From contig JBEVGU010000006.1 of the NCBI GenBank assembly GCA_040511595.1, positions 1-57,993 on the forward strand: DNA of 57,993 nucleotides, in the 5' to 3' direction. A model generated the notes under the pieces. The model worked only from the letters and a program-made list of their open reading frames with translations. It was not told the DNA's origin and searched no databases. The DNA comes from JAOUEA01 sp040511595. GTDB taxonomy: Bacteria > Actinomycetota > UBA4738 > HRBIN12. Below, piece after piece: positions 34,975-43,427 of this stretch; position 1 is the stretch's first letter; every line of letters starts with the position of its first letter. Both the position numbers and the translations under genes were made by a program.

Positions 34975-36040
34975 GCGCTGGGTCGAGATCGCGTGGGGCC
35001 TCTTCGCGCTCGCCAACATCGTCGCGATCATCCTGCTCACGAGATGGGAGACGATCCCGTTTCACTTCGTGTGGGTGAGCCTGACGATCGTCTACGGGTT
35101 CCGGATCTGGCGCCTCGGCAGCACCCTCCTGGTGCTGGGGATCGTCATGGGTCTCACGACGTTCGTGCTCGCGGTGACCGTGGTCCGCGGCCACGAGCAG
35201 CTCGACGAGCTCGCCGAGGTGCCCTTGATGGCCGCGATGTTCTTGGCCATGGTGTGGCACGCGCGGCGCCGCCAGGCCGCGATCGAGGAGACGCGGCGCT
35301 TCGCCGAGAACGAGCACCGTCTCGTCGAGGCTCAGCGAGGGTTCATCAGCGACGCGTCGCATGAGCTCCGCACGCCGATCACGATCGCCCGCGGGCACGC
35401 GGAGCTGGTCCGCGAGGCCTCCGAACTCCCGGCCCAGACGCACGAGGACGTCGAGGTGGTGCTCGACGAGCTGGCCCGGCTCTCCCGCCTCTCGGAACGG
35501 TTGCTGATCCTCGCGGCCGCCGAGCATCCGGGGTTCCTCTCGGTGAGTGCCGTCGACGTCGGCGCGTTGATGGCGGGGGTGCAGCGCCGGTGGCATGGCA
35601 CCGCCGACCGTTCCTGGACCGTGCGCGTCGACGGACCGGGCAGCGTGCGGCTCGACCGCGAGCGGTTCGAGATCGCGCTCGACGCGGTGGTCGAGAACGC
35701 GGTGAACGCTACCGAGGAAGGCGACCCCATCCGGATCGAGGCGCGCGGCGAGGGCCCCGACTTGGTCGTCGAGGTCGCCGACGGCGGCTCCGGGATCCCC
35801 GAGGAGCAGCTCGAGCGCATCTTCGACCGGTTCACGCGGGCCGACGCCGATCGCGCCCGCGGCGGCGGCGGCACCGGCCTCGGGTCGCCCATCGCGCGGG
35901 CGATCGCGCGCGCCCACGGCGGCGACCTGACGGCACGGAGCGAGCCAGGCCGCGGCACGGCCATGCGCTTCCGGATCCCGGGGTTCGAGCCGCGGGCGGC
36001 GACAACTCCGCGGGACCCTGCGCTCACGCGGCTCGCATGA
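34946..36040 (+). CDS. Sensor histidine kinase
   Basis: The 364-residue membrane kinase has about four helices (15-32, 40-58, 60-80 and 92-106) with only short loops, so it probably senses through the membrane. The H-box is FISDASHELRTPI with phospho-acceptor H139. The ATPase domain shows the N-box VVENAVNATEEGD, G1 VADGGSGIPEEQLERIFDRF and G2 GGGGTGLGSPIARAIA. In most kinases G2 continues GLGLAI; here it reads GLGSPI, a small departure. The ATG overlaps the regulator by 29 nt. Confidence 0.94.
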   Translation: MSDIASTLHRRWVEIAWGLFALANIVAIILLTRWETIPFHFVWVSLTIVYGFRIWRLGSTLLVLGIVMGLTTFVLAVTVVRGHEQLDELAEVPLMAAMFLAMVWHARRRQAAIEETRRFAENEHRLVEAQRGFISDASHELRTPITIARGHAELVREASELPAQTHEDVEVVLDELARLSRLSERLLILAAAEHPGFLSVSAVDVGALMAGVQRRWHGTADRSWTVRVDGPGSVRLDRERFEIALDAVVENAVNATEEGDPIRIEARGEGPDLVVEVADGGSGIPEEQLERIFDRFTRADADRARGGGGTGLGSPIARAIARAHGGDLTARSEPGRGTAMRFRIPGFEPRAATTPRDPALTRLA

Positions 36041-36108
36041 GACCTTCGCCGCGTCTCGACCGTCGGATGGCCGATGCCCCCGAGACCCGGCCGGGGGACA
36101 CTGGCACG

Positions 36109-36321
36109 ATGACCTCCCCTTCCTGCCAGTACGTCGACGTCGCGCTCTCGCTGCAGCAGACGATCCGGGAACGAGCGAGCCGAGACCATGGAACCGCGCC
36201 CGGTCTCGTCATCGGTGAGCCGTGCGGCGAGCCGTCGGTGGGATCCGTCGCCGCGGCGGACGGCACGCGCGAGCACTTCTGCGGCCGTCATCCGCTGGAA
36301 CCGAGAATCATCCGCGACTGA
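36109..36321 (+). CDS. Possible small zinc-ribbon-like protein
   Basis: The 70-residue ORF contains CQYVDVAL near the N-terminus and a pair GEPCGEPSVGSV and HFCGRHPLEP, a C-G...F-C-x-x-H layout often seen in small metal-binding domains. There is no ribosome site; GACACT lies 6 nt before the ATG. An upstream ATG at 36067 is in frame. Coding is plausible but not proven. Confidence 0.42.
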   Translation: MTSPSCQYVDVALSLQQTIRERASRDHGTAPGLVIGEPCGEPSVGSVAAADGTREHFCGRHPLEPRIIRD

Positions 36322-36408
36322 GCCGACGACGAAGGAGTTCCGTGAGCGTTCGCCGGGCGGCGCGACCCGCATGCATGAACCCGGTGACATCAGGGAAGGA
36401 ACCATGGC

Positions 36409-36573
36409 ATGCAGCGATCTCGGATGTTCCACGAACTGAGACGAGCCACGACCCCGAACCAGATCGCCGAGGCGTTGTGGCTGGCGAGGGCCTGGCTGCT
36501 CGCCCACCCGGACGACGAGGAGCTCCGCGACGAGATGGGACGTCTCATCGCGCGTGAGCGGGGAGCGGCCTAG
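36409..36573 (+). CDS. Small helical protein (54 residues)
   Basis: The short ORF encodes a compact, highly charged helical peptide (FHELRRATTPNQIAEALWLA, then RAWLLAHPDDEELRDEMGR). The repeated hydrophobic spacing suggests two amphipathic helices. GGGAAGGA lies about 8 nt before the ATG at 36409. No family is recognised. Nothing else coding is evident between 36322 and 36408. Confidence 0.55.
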   Translation: MQRSRMFHELRRATTPNQIAEALWLARAWLLAHPDDEELRDEMGRLIARERGAA

Positions 36574-36622
36574 CGGAGCCGTCGCCCGGGGGCAGGTTGC
36601 CCCGACGGCGACCGAGGGGTGA

Positions 36623-38047
36623 TCACGCGGCTTCGAGCAGCGCCCGCTCGTCCGCGAGCGCGATCACGAGGTGCCCGCGGGCGTTCGGGTGCAACGGCGC
36701 CGGGTCGTCCCACCCCTGCACGTAGGACTGGTCCGTGCAGAGCTCGTGCCCTTCGAAGTCCGGCTGGACCGATCGGTAGCCGAACGTCTCCGCTCCGCGC
36801 CCGAGCACCTGATTCACCGTGGCCAGCCGGTCGGTCAGCACCTCGATCTTCTCCTGCGTGAGCCCGAGCGCCTCCAGGCAGTCGAGCCGCGGGTCGAACG
36901 GCACGTAGTACCGGTTGATCAGCACGAGTGGATCGCCGGGCAGCGTCGCGAGCTGGCGCAGCAGCTCGTAATAGTCCTGGATGAAGTCATCGAGCGAACG
37001 CTGGAAGTAGGCCGTGAGCGCCCGATCGTCGCAGGAGTCCGCCGCGCCGCAGAGGAACACGAGGGTGCTCCAGCGCATGTCGTTGGCCCCGACGTTCACG
37101 ATGACCACCTCGGCCGCGGTCGCGCGCTTGGCGACCGCCAGCTGCGGCGGGATGCGGCGTCCGCCGGCGGTCTGGGCGCCGAGCACGCCGTGTTCGATCG
37201 TCGCGCCGCTGCACCCGAGGTTGTCGACGCTCCAGTCGTTCACCCGCCCGAGTATCCGGGCGAACGCGAAAGCGCTCCGCTCGCACGCCTCGTCGTCGGG
37301 GGTGGCATCGGGCAGCGGCGGGCCGCCGAGCCCCGCTGCCGTGGAGTCACCCATCACGATCGCCTGCACGAGCGGTTGCGACGGCCCCTCGGCGGCGGCG
37401 ATCGGGCCCGATGGCTCGCGTCCCACGAGTTCGTCGAGGCTCCCGACCTGGCGCAGGATGCCGGGAGCCGTGAACGCCGTGACCATGATCGCGCTCACGT
37501 TCACCGCCTCGACGAACAGCAGCCCGCCCAGCACGGCGATCAGGGTCCGCCTGCCGTCGTAGCGGCGCCAGCCGGCGACCGCGCCGAGCAGCACGACCGC
37601 GCCGAGGGCGACGAACGCGATCTCCCAGACGAAGTAGCGCCGCCATCCGGCGGCGAGCGCGTCGCCCACCTCCTTCGCTGCCGCGGCACGCCCGGGCGGG
37701 GCGAACGCGTCCTCGATCTGGGCCGTGATGCTGATGTCGGTGACGATCACTCGCGGTCGAACGGGGCCGACGAAGTGCACCCGCGTGGGCAACGGTTGCC
37801 CGAACAGCACGATCTCCCCCGGCCCGGACGTGCTGAGGGTCGGTGGCGCCGTGCCGACCGCGACGGTCTGCCCGAGCGCCGAGACCGCCTGGACGGGCGT
37901 CACCCCGAGGGCGAACGCGATCGAGGCCGCGGAGACGAGGAGCAAGGTCGCGACGACGACCAAGCCCCGCACGGCCTGCCGTCGCCTCGGGCGACGGGCG
38001 TCTCGGACGGACGTCGCCGCCTCGTCGATCGTCGTGCTCGAAGTCAC
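36623..38047 (-). CDS. Membrane-anchored SGNH/GDSL-family hydrolase
   Basis: The 474-residue protein has a first membrane helix (about 22-48), an extracytoplasmic segment, two more helices (about 125-175) and a C-terminal SGNH domain (about 215-470). Catalytic marks are the Ser block VMGDSTAAGLGG, the Gly/Asn blocks CSGATIEHG and NVGANDMRWS, and the His block LHPNARGHLVIA. It probably hydrolyses an ester on a surface polymer. Two adjacent GTG codons (38050, 38047) compete; the second is chosen because it stands 6 nt after TAGGGT, matching the divergent gene. Confidence 0.88.
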   Translation of the reverse strand: MTSSTTIDEAATSVRDARRPRRRQAVRGLVVVATLLLVSAASIAFALGVTPVQAVSALGQTVAVGTAPPTLSTSGPGEIVLFGQPLPTRVHFVGPVRPRVIVTDISITAQIEDAFAPPGRAAAAKEVGDALAAGWRRYFVWEIAFVALGAVVLLGAVAGWRRYDGRRTLIAVLGGLLFVEAVNVSAIMVTAFTAPGILRQVGSLDELVGREPSGPIAAAEGPSQPLVQAIVMGDSTAAGLGGPPLPDATPDDEACERSAFAFARILGRVNDWSVDNLGCSGATIEHGVLGAQTAGGRRIPPQLAVAKRATAAEVVIVNVGANDMRWSTLVFLCGAADSCDDRALTAYFQRSLDDFIQDYYELLRQLATLPGDPLVLINRYYVPFDPRLDCLEALGLTQEKIEVLTDRLATVNQVLGRGAETFGYRSVQPDFEGHELCTDQSYVQGWDDPAPLHPNARGHLVIALADERALLEAA

Positions 38048-38053
38048 CACTCG

Positions 38054-38097
38054 ACCCTACCCACGGTTCGCGACTTCTCGGGGACGGCCCGTACCAT
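38054..38097. promoter_or_regulatory. Divergent promoter pair with 6-nt -10-to-start spacing
   Basis: TAGGGT on the minus strand (38054-38059) and TACCAT on the plus strand (38092-38097) each lie 6 nt before a GTG start. This is close to, but 1 nt shorter than, the 7-nt leaderless pattern seen elsewhere. Confidence 0.4.
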
Positions 38098-38103
38098 CCC
38101 GGC

Positions 38104-39768
38104 GTGAACCGCGTCTGGGTACGGTTCGGTCCACCGCTGGTCGCGCTCCGCGGCGTCGCCGGCAGCCGCACCCTGCGGCGCACATCGATCGCCTTCCTGA
38201 TCTTCAGCGGTGCCGAGGCGGCGACGTGGATCGCGATCCTCGTCTTCGCCTACGACCGTGGCGGACCGGCCACGACGGGGCTCGTCGGGTTCCTGCTGCT
38301 GCTCCCGGCCGGCGTGATCGCTCCGATCGCCGCCGCGCTCGGCGACCGGCGCCGGCGCGAGGGGGTGCTGGGGTACGGCTACCTCGCCCAGGCGATCGCC
38401 ACCGGGATCACCGGAGCGGCGATCGTCCTCGATGCGCCCGATGCGGTCGTGTACGCGGCGGCGGTCGTGGCGATGGCCACGATGACCACCTCGCGACCGG
38501 CCCACCACTCGCTGATGCCCTCGCTCGCGGCGACACCCAACGAGGTGACGGCCGCGAACTCGGTCTCGTCGATGGGCGATGGCCTCGGCGCAACCCTGGG
38601 GACCCTGTCGGTCACCGGGCTCCTGGCGGTGGCCGGCGCCGGGCTCGTCTATCTCGTCGCCGCCGTGCTGCTGGCGGCCTCGGCCGCCGCTGTGCTCACG
38701 CTCGGCGCACACACGACACCGTCCGATCCGGGGCCACTACGCCCGTGGAACCTGATCGCCGAGGCCGGCCACGGGTTCGCGTCGATCGCGCGGGAGCGGG
38801 GGCCGCGGCTGCTGGTGTGGATCGCGGCGCTGATGACGATCTCGTGGGGGGCGTTCGACGTCCTGCTGGTGTCGGTGGCCATCGAGGTGCTCGGACTCGG
38901 CCAGGCCGGGGTCGGGGCGCTGCAGACCGCCGCCGGCGTGGGGGCACTGGTGGGCGCGGCCGGTTCCGTGACGCTCGTCGGCGGGCGCCGGCTCTGGATC
39001 GCGATGGTGGGTGCCATCCTGCTGCTCGCGGCAGGCATCGCCGGCTCCGGCTCGACCACGGTCACCGCGGTGGTGGCGGCGGCCGTGGTGGCGGGCGGCG
39101 CGATCACCCTGCTCGACGTCGTGGGCCGCACGATGTTGCAGCGGGTCGTCGATGACGCCGTGCTCACGCGCGTGTTCGGGGTGGTGGAGGCCCTGTGGAT
39201 GGTCGGGGTGGGGCTCGGAGCGGGCATCGCGGGGGCGCTGAGCCGAGCCTTCAGCATCTCGACCGCCCTCGTCGTGATCGGCGTCTCCCTCGTGGTCCTG
39301 ACCGTGCCCGTCATCGGCGGTCTGCGCCGGACCGATCGCTCGGCGGCCGTGCCCGAGCGCCAGCTTCGCCTGCTCCGATCGCTCGCGATGTTCGCCCCGA
39401 TGTCGCCGACAGAGCTGGAGCGCCTCGCGTCACAGCTCGACCGGCTGGTCACGCCCGTGGGGACCGATGTCGTCGTGCAGGGGGAGACGGGGGACCGCTT
39501 CTACGTGATCGACTCGGGCTCGTTCGACGTGATCGCGGACGGCCGGATCGTCCGGCGGCTGCGGGAGGGTGACGCGTTCGGAGAGATCGCGCTGCTCCAG
39601 GACGTGCCGAGGACCGCCACCGTGCGGGCGGTGGACGACGGCGCCGTCTGGACGCTGGATCAAGAGGAGTTCCTGGCCACGGTCACTGGGCAGCCACAGG
39701 TCTCGCGCGCCGCTCACGCGCTCTCGGCCGAGCGCCTGCGGGACCTCGGCCCCGCGTCCGATCGCTGA
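38104..39768 (+). CDS. MFS transporter with a C-terminal cyclic-nucleotide-binding domain
   Basis: The 554-residue protein has about 12 membrane helices (about 25-410) of the MFS type, with a charged loop GDRRRREGVLG between helices 2 and 3. A Crp-like cNMP-binding domain follows (about 425-545): LAMFAPMSPTELERLASQL, VVQGETGDRFYVIDSGSFDV, the phosphate-binding cassette FGEIALLQDVPRTATVRA and WTLDQEEF. The cassette is close to the canonical cNMP-binding form, so gating by a cyclic nucleotide is plausible. The substrate is unknown. Its end overlaps the facing MFS gene by 55 bp. Confidence 0.9.
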   Translation: MNRVWVRFGPPLVALRGVAGSRTLRRTSIAFLIFSGAEAATWIAILVFAYDRGGPATTGLVGFLLLLPAGVIAPIAAALGDRRRREGVLGYGYLAQAIATGITGAAIVLDAPDAVVYAAAVVAMATMTTSRPAHHSLMPSLAATPNEVTAANSVSSMGDGLGATLGTLSVTGLLAVAGAGLVYLVAAVLLAASAAAVLTLGAHTTPSDPGPLRPWNLIAEAGHGFASIARERGPRLLVWIAALMTISWGAFDVLLVSVAIEVLGLGQAGVGALQTAAGVGALVGAAGSVTLVGGRRLWIAMVGAILLLAAGIAGSGSTTVTAVVAAAVVAGGAITLLDVVGRTMLQRVVDDAVLTRVFGVVEALWMVGVGLGAGIAGALSRAFSISTALVVIGVSLVVLTVPVIGGLRRTDRSAAVPERQLRLLRSLAMFAPMSPTELERLASQLDRLVTPVGTDVVVQGETGDRFYVIDSGSFDVIADGRIVRRLREGDAFGEIALLQDVPRTATVRAVDDGAVWTLDQEEFLATVTGQPQVSRAAHALSAERLRDLGPASDR

Positions 39769-40943
39769 CGGCCGAGGTTCGTCGAGACGACGACCACCAG
39801 GCCGGCCACGGCCACGACCGACCCCGCGAGGAAGGTGGCGCCCCTGCCGAACCCGGCCGCGACGAACCCCAGCGTCGCGGGTCCCAGACCGAAGCCCACG
39901 TCGAGGAACGCGCTCACGGTTCCCATCACCGCGCCGCGTTCGTTCGCGGGGACGCCGTCCATCGCGAGCGCGAACAGCGCGGGCGTGAACAGCGCGACTC
40001 CGATCCCGAGGATCGCGGCGCCCGCGACCAGGCCGGCCGGCGTTCGCCATACCCCGATCACGGCCAGCCCCACGGCGGTGAGCACCAGCGCGATCCGGGT
40101 GCACCTCCCCGCGCCGAGCCGGTCGGGGATCGTCGCGCCGACGCTGCGGATCGCCACGACGATGCCCGCGAACAACCCCAGCACGAGGCTCGCGCCCCCC
40201 ATGCCCAGGTCGAGTGCGTAGAGCGGAACGAACGTCAGGAATCCCGCCATGCCCCAGATCGTGGCGGCGAGCACGATCCCCGGCAGCAGCCCCGCGGGGT
40301 GGATCAGCCGGTGCCGCTCGGACGCCTCGCTCCCGGCCGGCTTCATCGCGGGCAGCCGCAGCGACAGTCCCACCGCCACCGCCGCGAAGCCGATCGCGCA
40401 GACCCACACGGCACGGAACCCGAGGCGATCGATCACGGCCTCGCTGATGAAGGGCCCCGCCCCGAGGCCGATGTACAGCGCGAGCGAAGCGAAGCTGAAC
40501 GCTTCCCCCCGGCGCTCCGGGGGCGCGAGGTCGACGTTCGCGGCGAGGGCCCCGACGAAGAACAGCGCCTCACCGGCTCCGGTCGCCAGGCGCATCACCA
40601 CCAGCACCCCGACCGACGAGGCGAGGAAGTACCCCCCGACCGAGAGCGAGAACAGCGAGGCGCCGGCCAGCATCAGCAGCCGGCGCCCACGGCGGTCGGC
40701 GAGCCCGCCGGCCAGCGGACGCAGGAGGAACGCCGAGACGCTGAACGCCCCGATCACGAGCCCGACCGCGATGTTGCCGCGGCCGAGCGGTCCCTCCACG
40801 TATCGAGGCAGGGCCGGTAACAGGATGCCGTCGGCCGTGAAGTATGCCAGCTCTGCCAGCGCGACGGTCACGAATGCGGGCGTGAAGAGTGTCGGCCTCG
40901 CTTCGCGCGCCTCGTTCTTGCGGATGGTCATGCTCTTCACCAT
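39714..40943 (-). CDS. MFS transporter
   Basis: The 409-residue protein has 12 predicted membrane helices and the MFS loop signature GGLADRRGRRLLMLAG between helices 2 and 3, repeated weakly in the second half (ATIPDRLGAGRCTRIA). It resembles proton-driven drug or metabolite exporters. AGGGGG lies 8 nt before the ATG at 40943. Its stop is inside the end of the cNMP-gated MFS gene. The substrate is unknown. Confidence 0.92.
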   Translation of the reverse strand: MVKSMTIRKNEAREARPTLFTPAFVTVALAELAYFTADGILLPALPRYVEGPLGRGNIAVGLVIGAFSVSAFLLRPLAGGLADRRGRRLLMLAGASLFSLSVGGYFLASSVGVLVVMRLATGAGEALFFVGALAANVDLAPPERRGEAFSFASLALYIGLGAGPFISEAVIDRLGFRAVWVCAIGFAAVAVGLSLRLPAMKPAGSEASERHRLIHPAGLLPGIVLAATIWGMAGFLTFVPLYALDLGMGGASLVLGLFAGIVVAIRSVGATIPDRLGAGRCTRIALVLTAVGLAVIGVWRTPAGLVAGAAILGIGVALFTPALFALAMDGVPANERGAVMGTVSAFLDVGFGLGPATLGFVAAGFGRGATFLAGSVVAVAGLVVVVSTNLGRQRSDAGPRSRRRSAESA

Positions 40944-41051
40944 GTCGGACCCCCTGACACGCATCCGACGATGCATGGGGCGGAGCGTCCGGCGCATCGG
41001 TAGGTCTGCCCATCTTGGCCGGGTGGGCCGGGCCTGACATCCTGGAGTCCA

Positions 41052-42590
41052 GTGCCGGAAGCGCTCCGCCTCGCCGACCTGCTCGCAGCCCTCTCCCTCA
41101 CGACCGATCTCGCGATGGGCCAGCCCCCGGAGAAGGCCATCCGAGCCTGCGTGCTCGGGACCGAGCTCGCACGGCACATGGGCGTGCCTGAGGCCGACGT
41201 CGGGTGCGTGTACTACACGACGCTGCTCAAGCACCTCGGCTGCACCGCGACCTCGCACGAGGAGGTCCGGCTCTTCGGTCCCGACGACCTCGGCATGCGA
41301 GCCGTGGCAGAGCGGACCGACGAGACCGACCCGCGCGACCTGCTCGCGTTCCTGCGCGCCGTCGGCCGGGGGGCCGGACCGGACCGGCTCGTGTATCTGA
41401 CGAGGACGGTCACGGGCGGCAAGAAGGAGTCCGGAGCGATCTTCCGGGCGATCTGCGAGGTGGCGACCCAGATGGCCGAGCGGCTCCGTCTGGGCGACGA
41501 CGTCCGCGACGCGTTGTACGCGTCGCTCGAGCGCTGGGACGGCAAGGGCGCACCGCGGGGACTCGCGGGCGAGGACGTCGCGCTCGCCGCGCGCATCGCC
41601 GAGCCGTCGACGCAGGCGGTGATCTTCCATCGCCTCGGGGGAGCCGATGCGGCGCTCGCGATGATGGATCGGCGGGCGGGCACGGGTTTCGATCCCGCCG
41701 TGGTGGAAGCGTTCCGCGCGGTCGGCCCGAAGACCCTGCAGCGTCTCGACGACGAGGATCCGTGGGAAGCGGTGCTCGCGGCGGAGCCCGAGCCGGTGCG
41801 TGTGGTCAAGGCCGACCGCCTCGGAAGGGTCGCTGAGGCCTTCGCGGACATGACCGACCTCAAGTCGACGTTCACGCTGGGCCACTCGTCGGGCGTCGCG
41901 GAGCTCGCGACGAACGCGGCCGAGCGCCTCGGCGTGCCGAACGTCGGCTCGGTGCGCCTGGCCGGGCTGTTGCACGATCTCGGCCGGACGGCCGTGGGCG
42001 CCGGCGTGTGGGAGAAGCCGGGGCAGCTGAGCACGACCGAGTGGGAACAGGTCCGTCTGCACCCTTACCACACCGAGCGGATCCTCACGCGCTCGACCGC
42101 GCTCGAGCCGCTGGCGCGCATCGCGGCGATGCACCACGAACGCCAGGACGGCTCCGGGTACCACCGGGCCGCGTCGGCGGCCGAGATGCCCGTGTCGGCC
42201 CGGCTGATCGCGGCCGCCGACGCCTACCACGCCATGACCGAGCGCCGGCCGCATCGTGCGGCGCTCGGCCCCGACGAGGCGGCCGGGGTCCTTGCCGAGC
42301 AAGTTCGCGACGGCCGCTTCGATCCCGAGTGCGCCAAGGCGGTGCTCGAGGCGGCCGGTCGCTCACGCGCGACCACGCGGGGCGCGTGGCCGGCCGGCCT
42401 CTCGGGCCGTGAGGTCGATGTGCTGCGTCTGGTCGCGGCCGGTTCCTCGAACCGCGAGGTCGCGAAGGCCCTCGTGATCTCGCAGCGCACCGCCGAGCAC
42501 CACGTGCAGCACATCTACGCCAAGATCGGCGTCTCGACGAGGGCCGCGGCCGCGATGTTCGCGATGCAGCGCGGGCTGCTCCGCGACTGA
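41052..42590 (+). CDS. HD-GYP domain protein with a C-terminal LuxR-type HTH
   Basis: The 512-residue protein has a degenerate N-terminal HD-like region (about 1-190), a second HD domain (about 270-420) with GHSSGVAEL, LLHDLGRTAVGAGVWEKPG and MHHERQDGSGYHR, and a LuxR/GerE helix-turn-helix (about 445-512; LSGREVDVLRLVAAGSSNREVAKAL, AEHHVQHIYAKIG). The HHE..DGSGYH motif is the HD-GYP type, a cyclic-di-nucleotide phosphodiesterase or sensor. Such fusions couple nucleotide breakdown or sensing to transcription. The GTG start has no clear ribosome site; CATCCT lies 8 nt upstream. Confidence 0.9.
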   Translation: MPEALRLADLLAALSLTTDLAMGQPPEKAIRACVLGTELARHMGVPEADVGCVYYTTLLKHLGCTATSHEEVRLFGPDDLGMRAVAERTDETDPRDLLAFLRAVGRGAGPDRLVYLTRTVTGGKKESGAIFRAICEVATQMAERLRLGDDVRDALYASLERWDGKGAPRGLAGEDVALAARIAEPSTQAVIFHRLGGADAALAMMDRRAGTGFDPAVVEAFRAVGPKTLQRLDDEDPWEAVLAAEPEPVRVVKADRLGRVAEAFADMTDLKSTFTLGHSSGVAELATNAAERLGVPNVGSVRLAGLLHDLGRTAVGAGVWEKPGQLSTTEWEQVRLHPYHTERILTRSTALEPLARIAAMHHERQDGSGYHRAASAAEMPVSARLIAAADAYHAMTERRPHRAALGPDEAAGVLAEQVRDGRFDPECAKAVLEAAGRSRATTRGAWPAGLSGREVDVLRLVAAGSSNREVAKALVISQRTAEHHVQHIYAKIGVSTRAAAAMFAMQRGLLRD

Positions 42591-42673
42591 TATCGGTCGT
42601 CGACGCTCGAGGTTGACAAGAAAAGCACTACGTCGGAGAGTCGTCGCGGAGTCCTCCACCAGGTCTGTGCCGA

Positions 42674-42946
42674 TTGCCCGCAGATCGGGGCTGCGTCGTG
42701 AAGCGGTTGTGGATCATGCCCGACTCCCGGCTCCTGACGCTCGAAGGGTCGGGACACACGTCGCTCTTCCTGTCGAGCTGTGTCGACCGCTACCTGAACC
42801 GATACCTGCTGACCGGCGCGGTGCCGGCCGAGGGCGCCGTGTGCCAGGTCGACGTGGTGCCGTTCTCGCAACCGGCCGGTCGATCGGCCGCCGCCAGGGC
42901 GGTCGCCCCGTTCCTCGTGCCGCCAACGGTGCGTCCCGCGCGTTGA
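42674..42946 (+). pseudogene. C-terminal fragment of a TAP-like alpha/beta-hydrolase
   Basis: From about 42720 the frame encodes PDSRLLTLEGSGHTSLFLSS, then CVDRYLNRYLLTGAVPAEGA and VCQVDVVPFS. This is the C-terminal module (catalytic His in GSGHTS, then SCVD..YL..G..P..G..C) of TAP-like secreted peptidase/hydrolases. The roughly 400 residues that should precede it, including the nucleophile domain, are absent. A TTGACA at 42613 lies in the non-coding stretch 42591-42673. It is probably a deletion remnant rather than a functional 90-residue gene. Confidence 0.6.
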
Positions 42947-42966
42947 GGAGCCGGGAGATCGATCGG

Positions 42967-43398
42967 ATGTCGATCCTGCGAGGAGCTGCACCGCTGATCG
43001 TGTCCGGGGTGCTGGTCGCCGTGCTCGTCGTTCCGGCCGCCGATGCCGGAGGCAGGCGCACGACGTACGCGATGACGGACTGCATGCATCTGCGCACGAG
43101 GCCGAGCAGCATCCTGTTCGCATGCGGCGACGGCAACTACTACGTCGACCACCTCACGTGGTTCCGATGGCATCGATGGAAGGCGGCCGGGTTCGGCCTG
43201 TTCCACCAGAACGACTGCCGGCCGAGCTGCGCCGAGGGCAGATTCCACACCGAGTGGGGATGGCTCTGGCTGCGGAACCGTGACCGGTGCACGCCGCCCG
43301 GCAGGTTCGTGTTCCAGCACGCGCGGGTGCTGTACGAGGGGAGGTTGCTCGGGCGGCACCGGACCGCGTTCGGCCACCTCGGCTGCCCGTTCCTGTAG
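42967..43398 (+). CDS. Small secreted cysteine-containing protein
   Basis: The 143-residue protein has a signal peptide (about 1-27, ending ADAGG) and a mature domain with six cysteines: TDCMHLR, LFACGDGNYYVD, NDCRPSCAEGRFH, RDRCTPP and LGCPFL, rich in Trp and Arg. Secreted actinobacterial proteins with the C-x-P-S-C-A-E-G-x-F-H motif are common, but their function is unknown. A GAGG/GGGAG purine stretch lies upstream of the ATG. Confidence 0.75.
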   Translation: MSILRGAAPLIVSGVLVAVLVVPAADAGGRRTTYAMTDCMHLRTRPSSILFACGDGNYYVDHLTWFRWHRWKAAGFGLFHQNDCRPSCAEGRFHTEWGWLWLRNRDRCTPPGRFVFQHARVLYEGRLLGRHRTAFGHLGCPFL

Positions 43399-43414
43399 GC
43401 GCCCTGCAACCGGG

Positions 43415-43420
43415 TAGGTT
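43415..43420 (+). promoter_or_regulatory. Leaderless -10 box (TAGGTT, 7 nt before ATG 43428)
   Basis: TAGGTT plus 7 nt leads to the Kelch lipoprotein ATG and decides its start. Confidence 0.6.
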
Positions 43421-43427
43421 CGAGCCG

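Noticed and set aside
36342..36557. GTG-initiated frame with a ribosome-like GAAGGAG upstream
   Set aside because: The encoded sequence is Pro/Arg/His-rich without pattern and overlaps the better 54-residue ORF in another frame.
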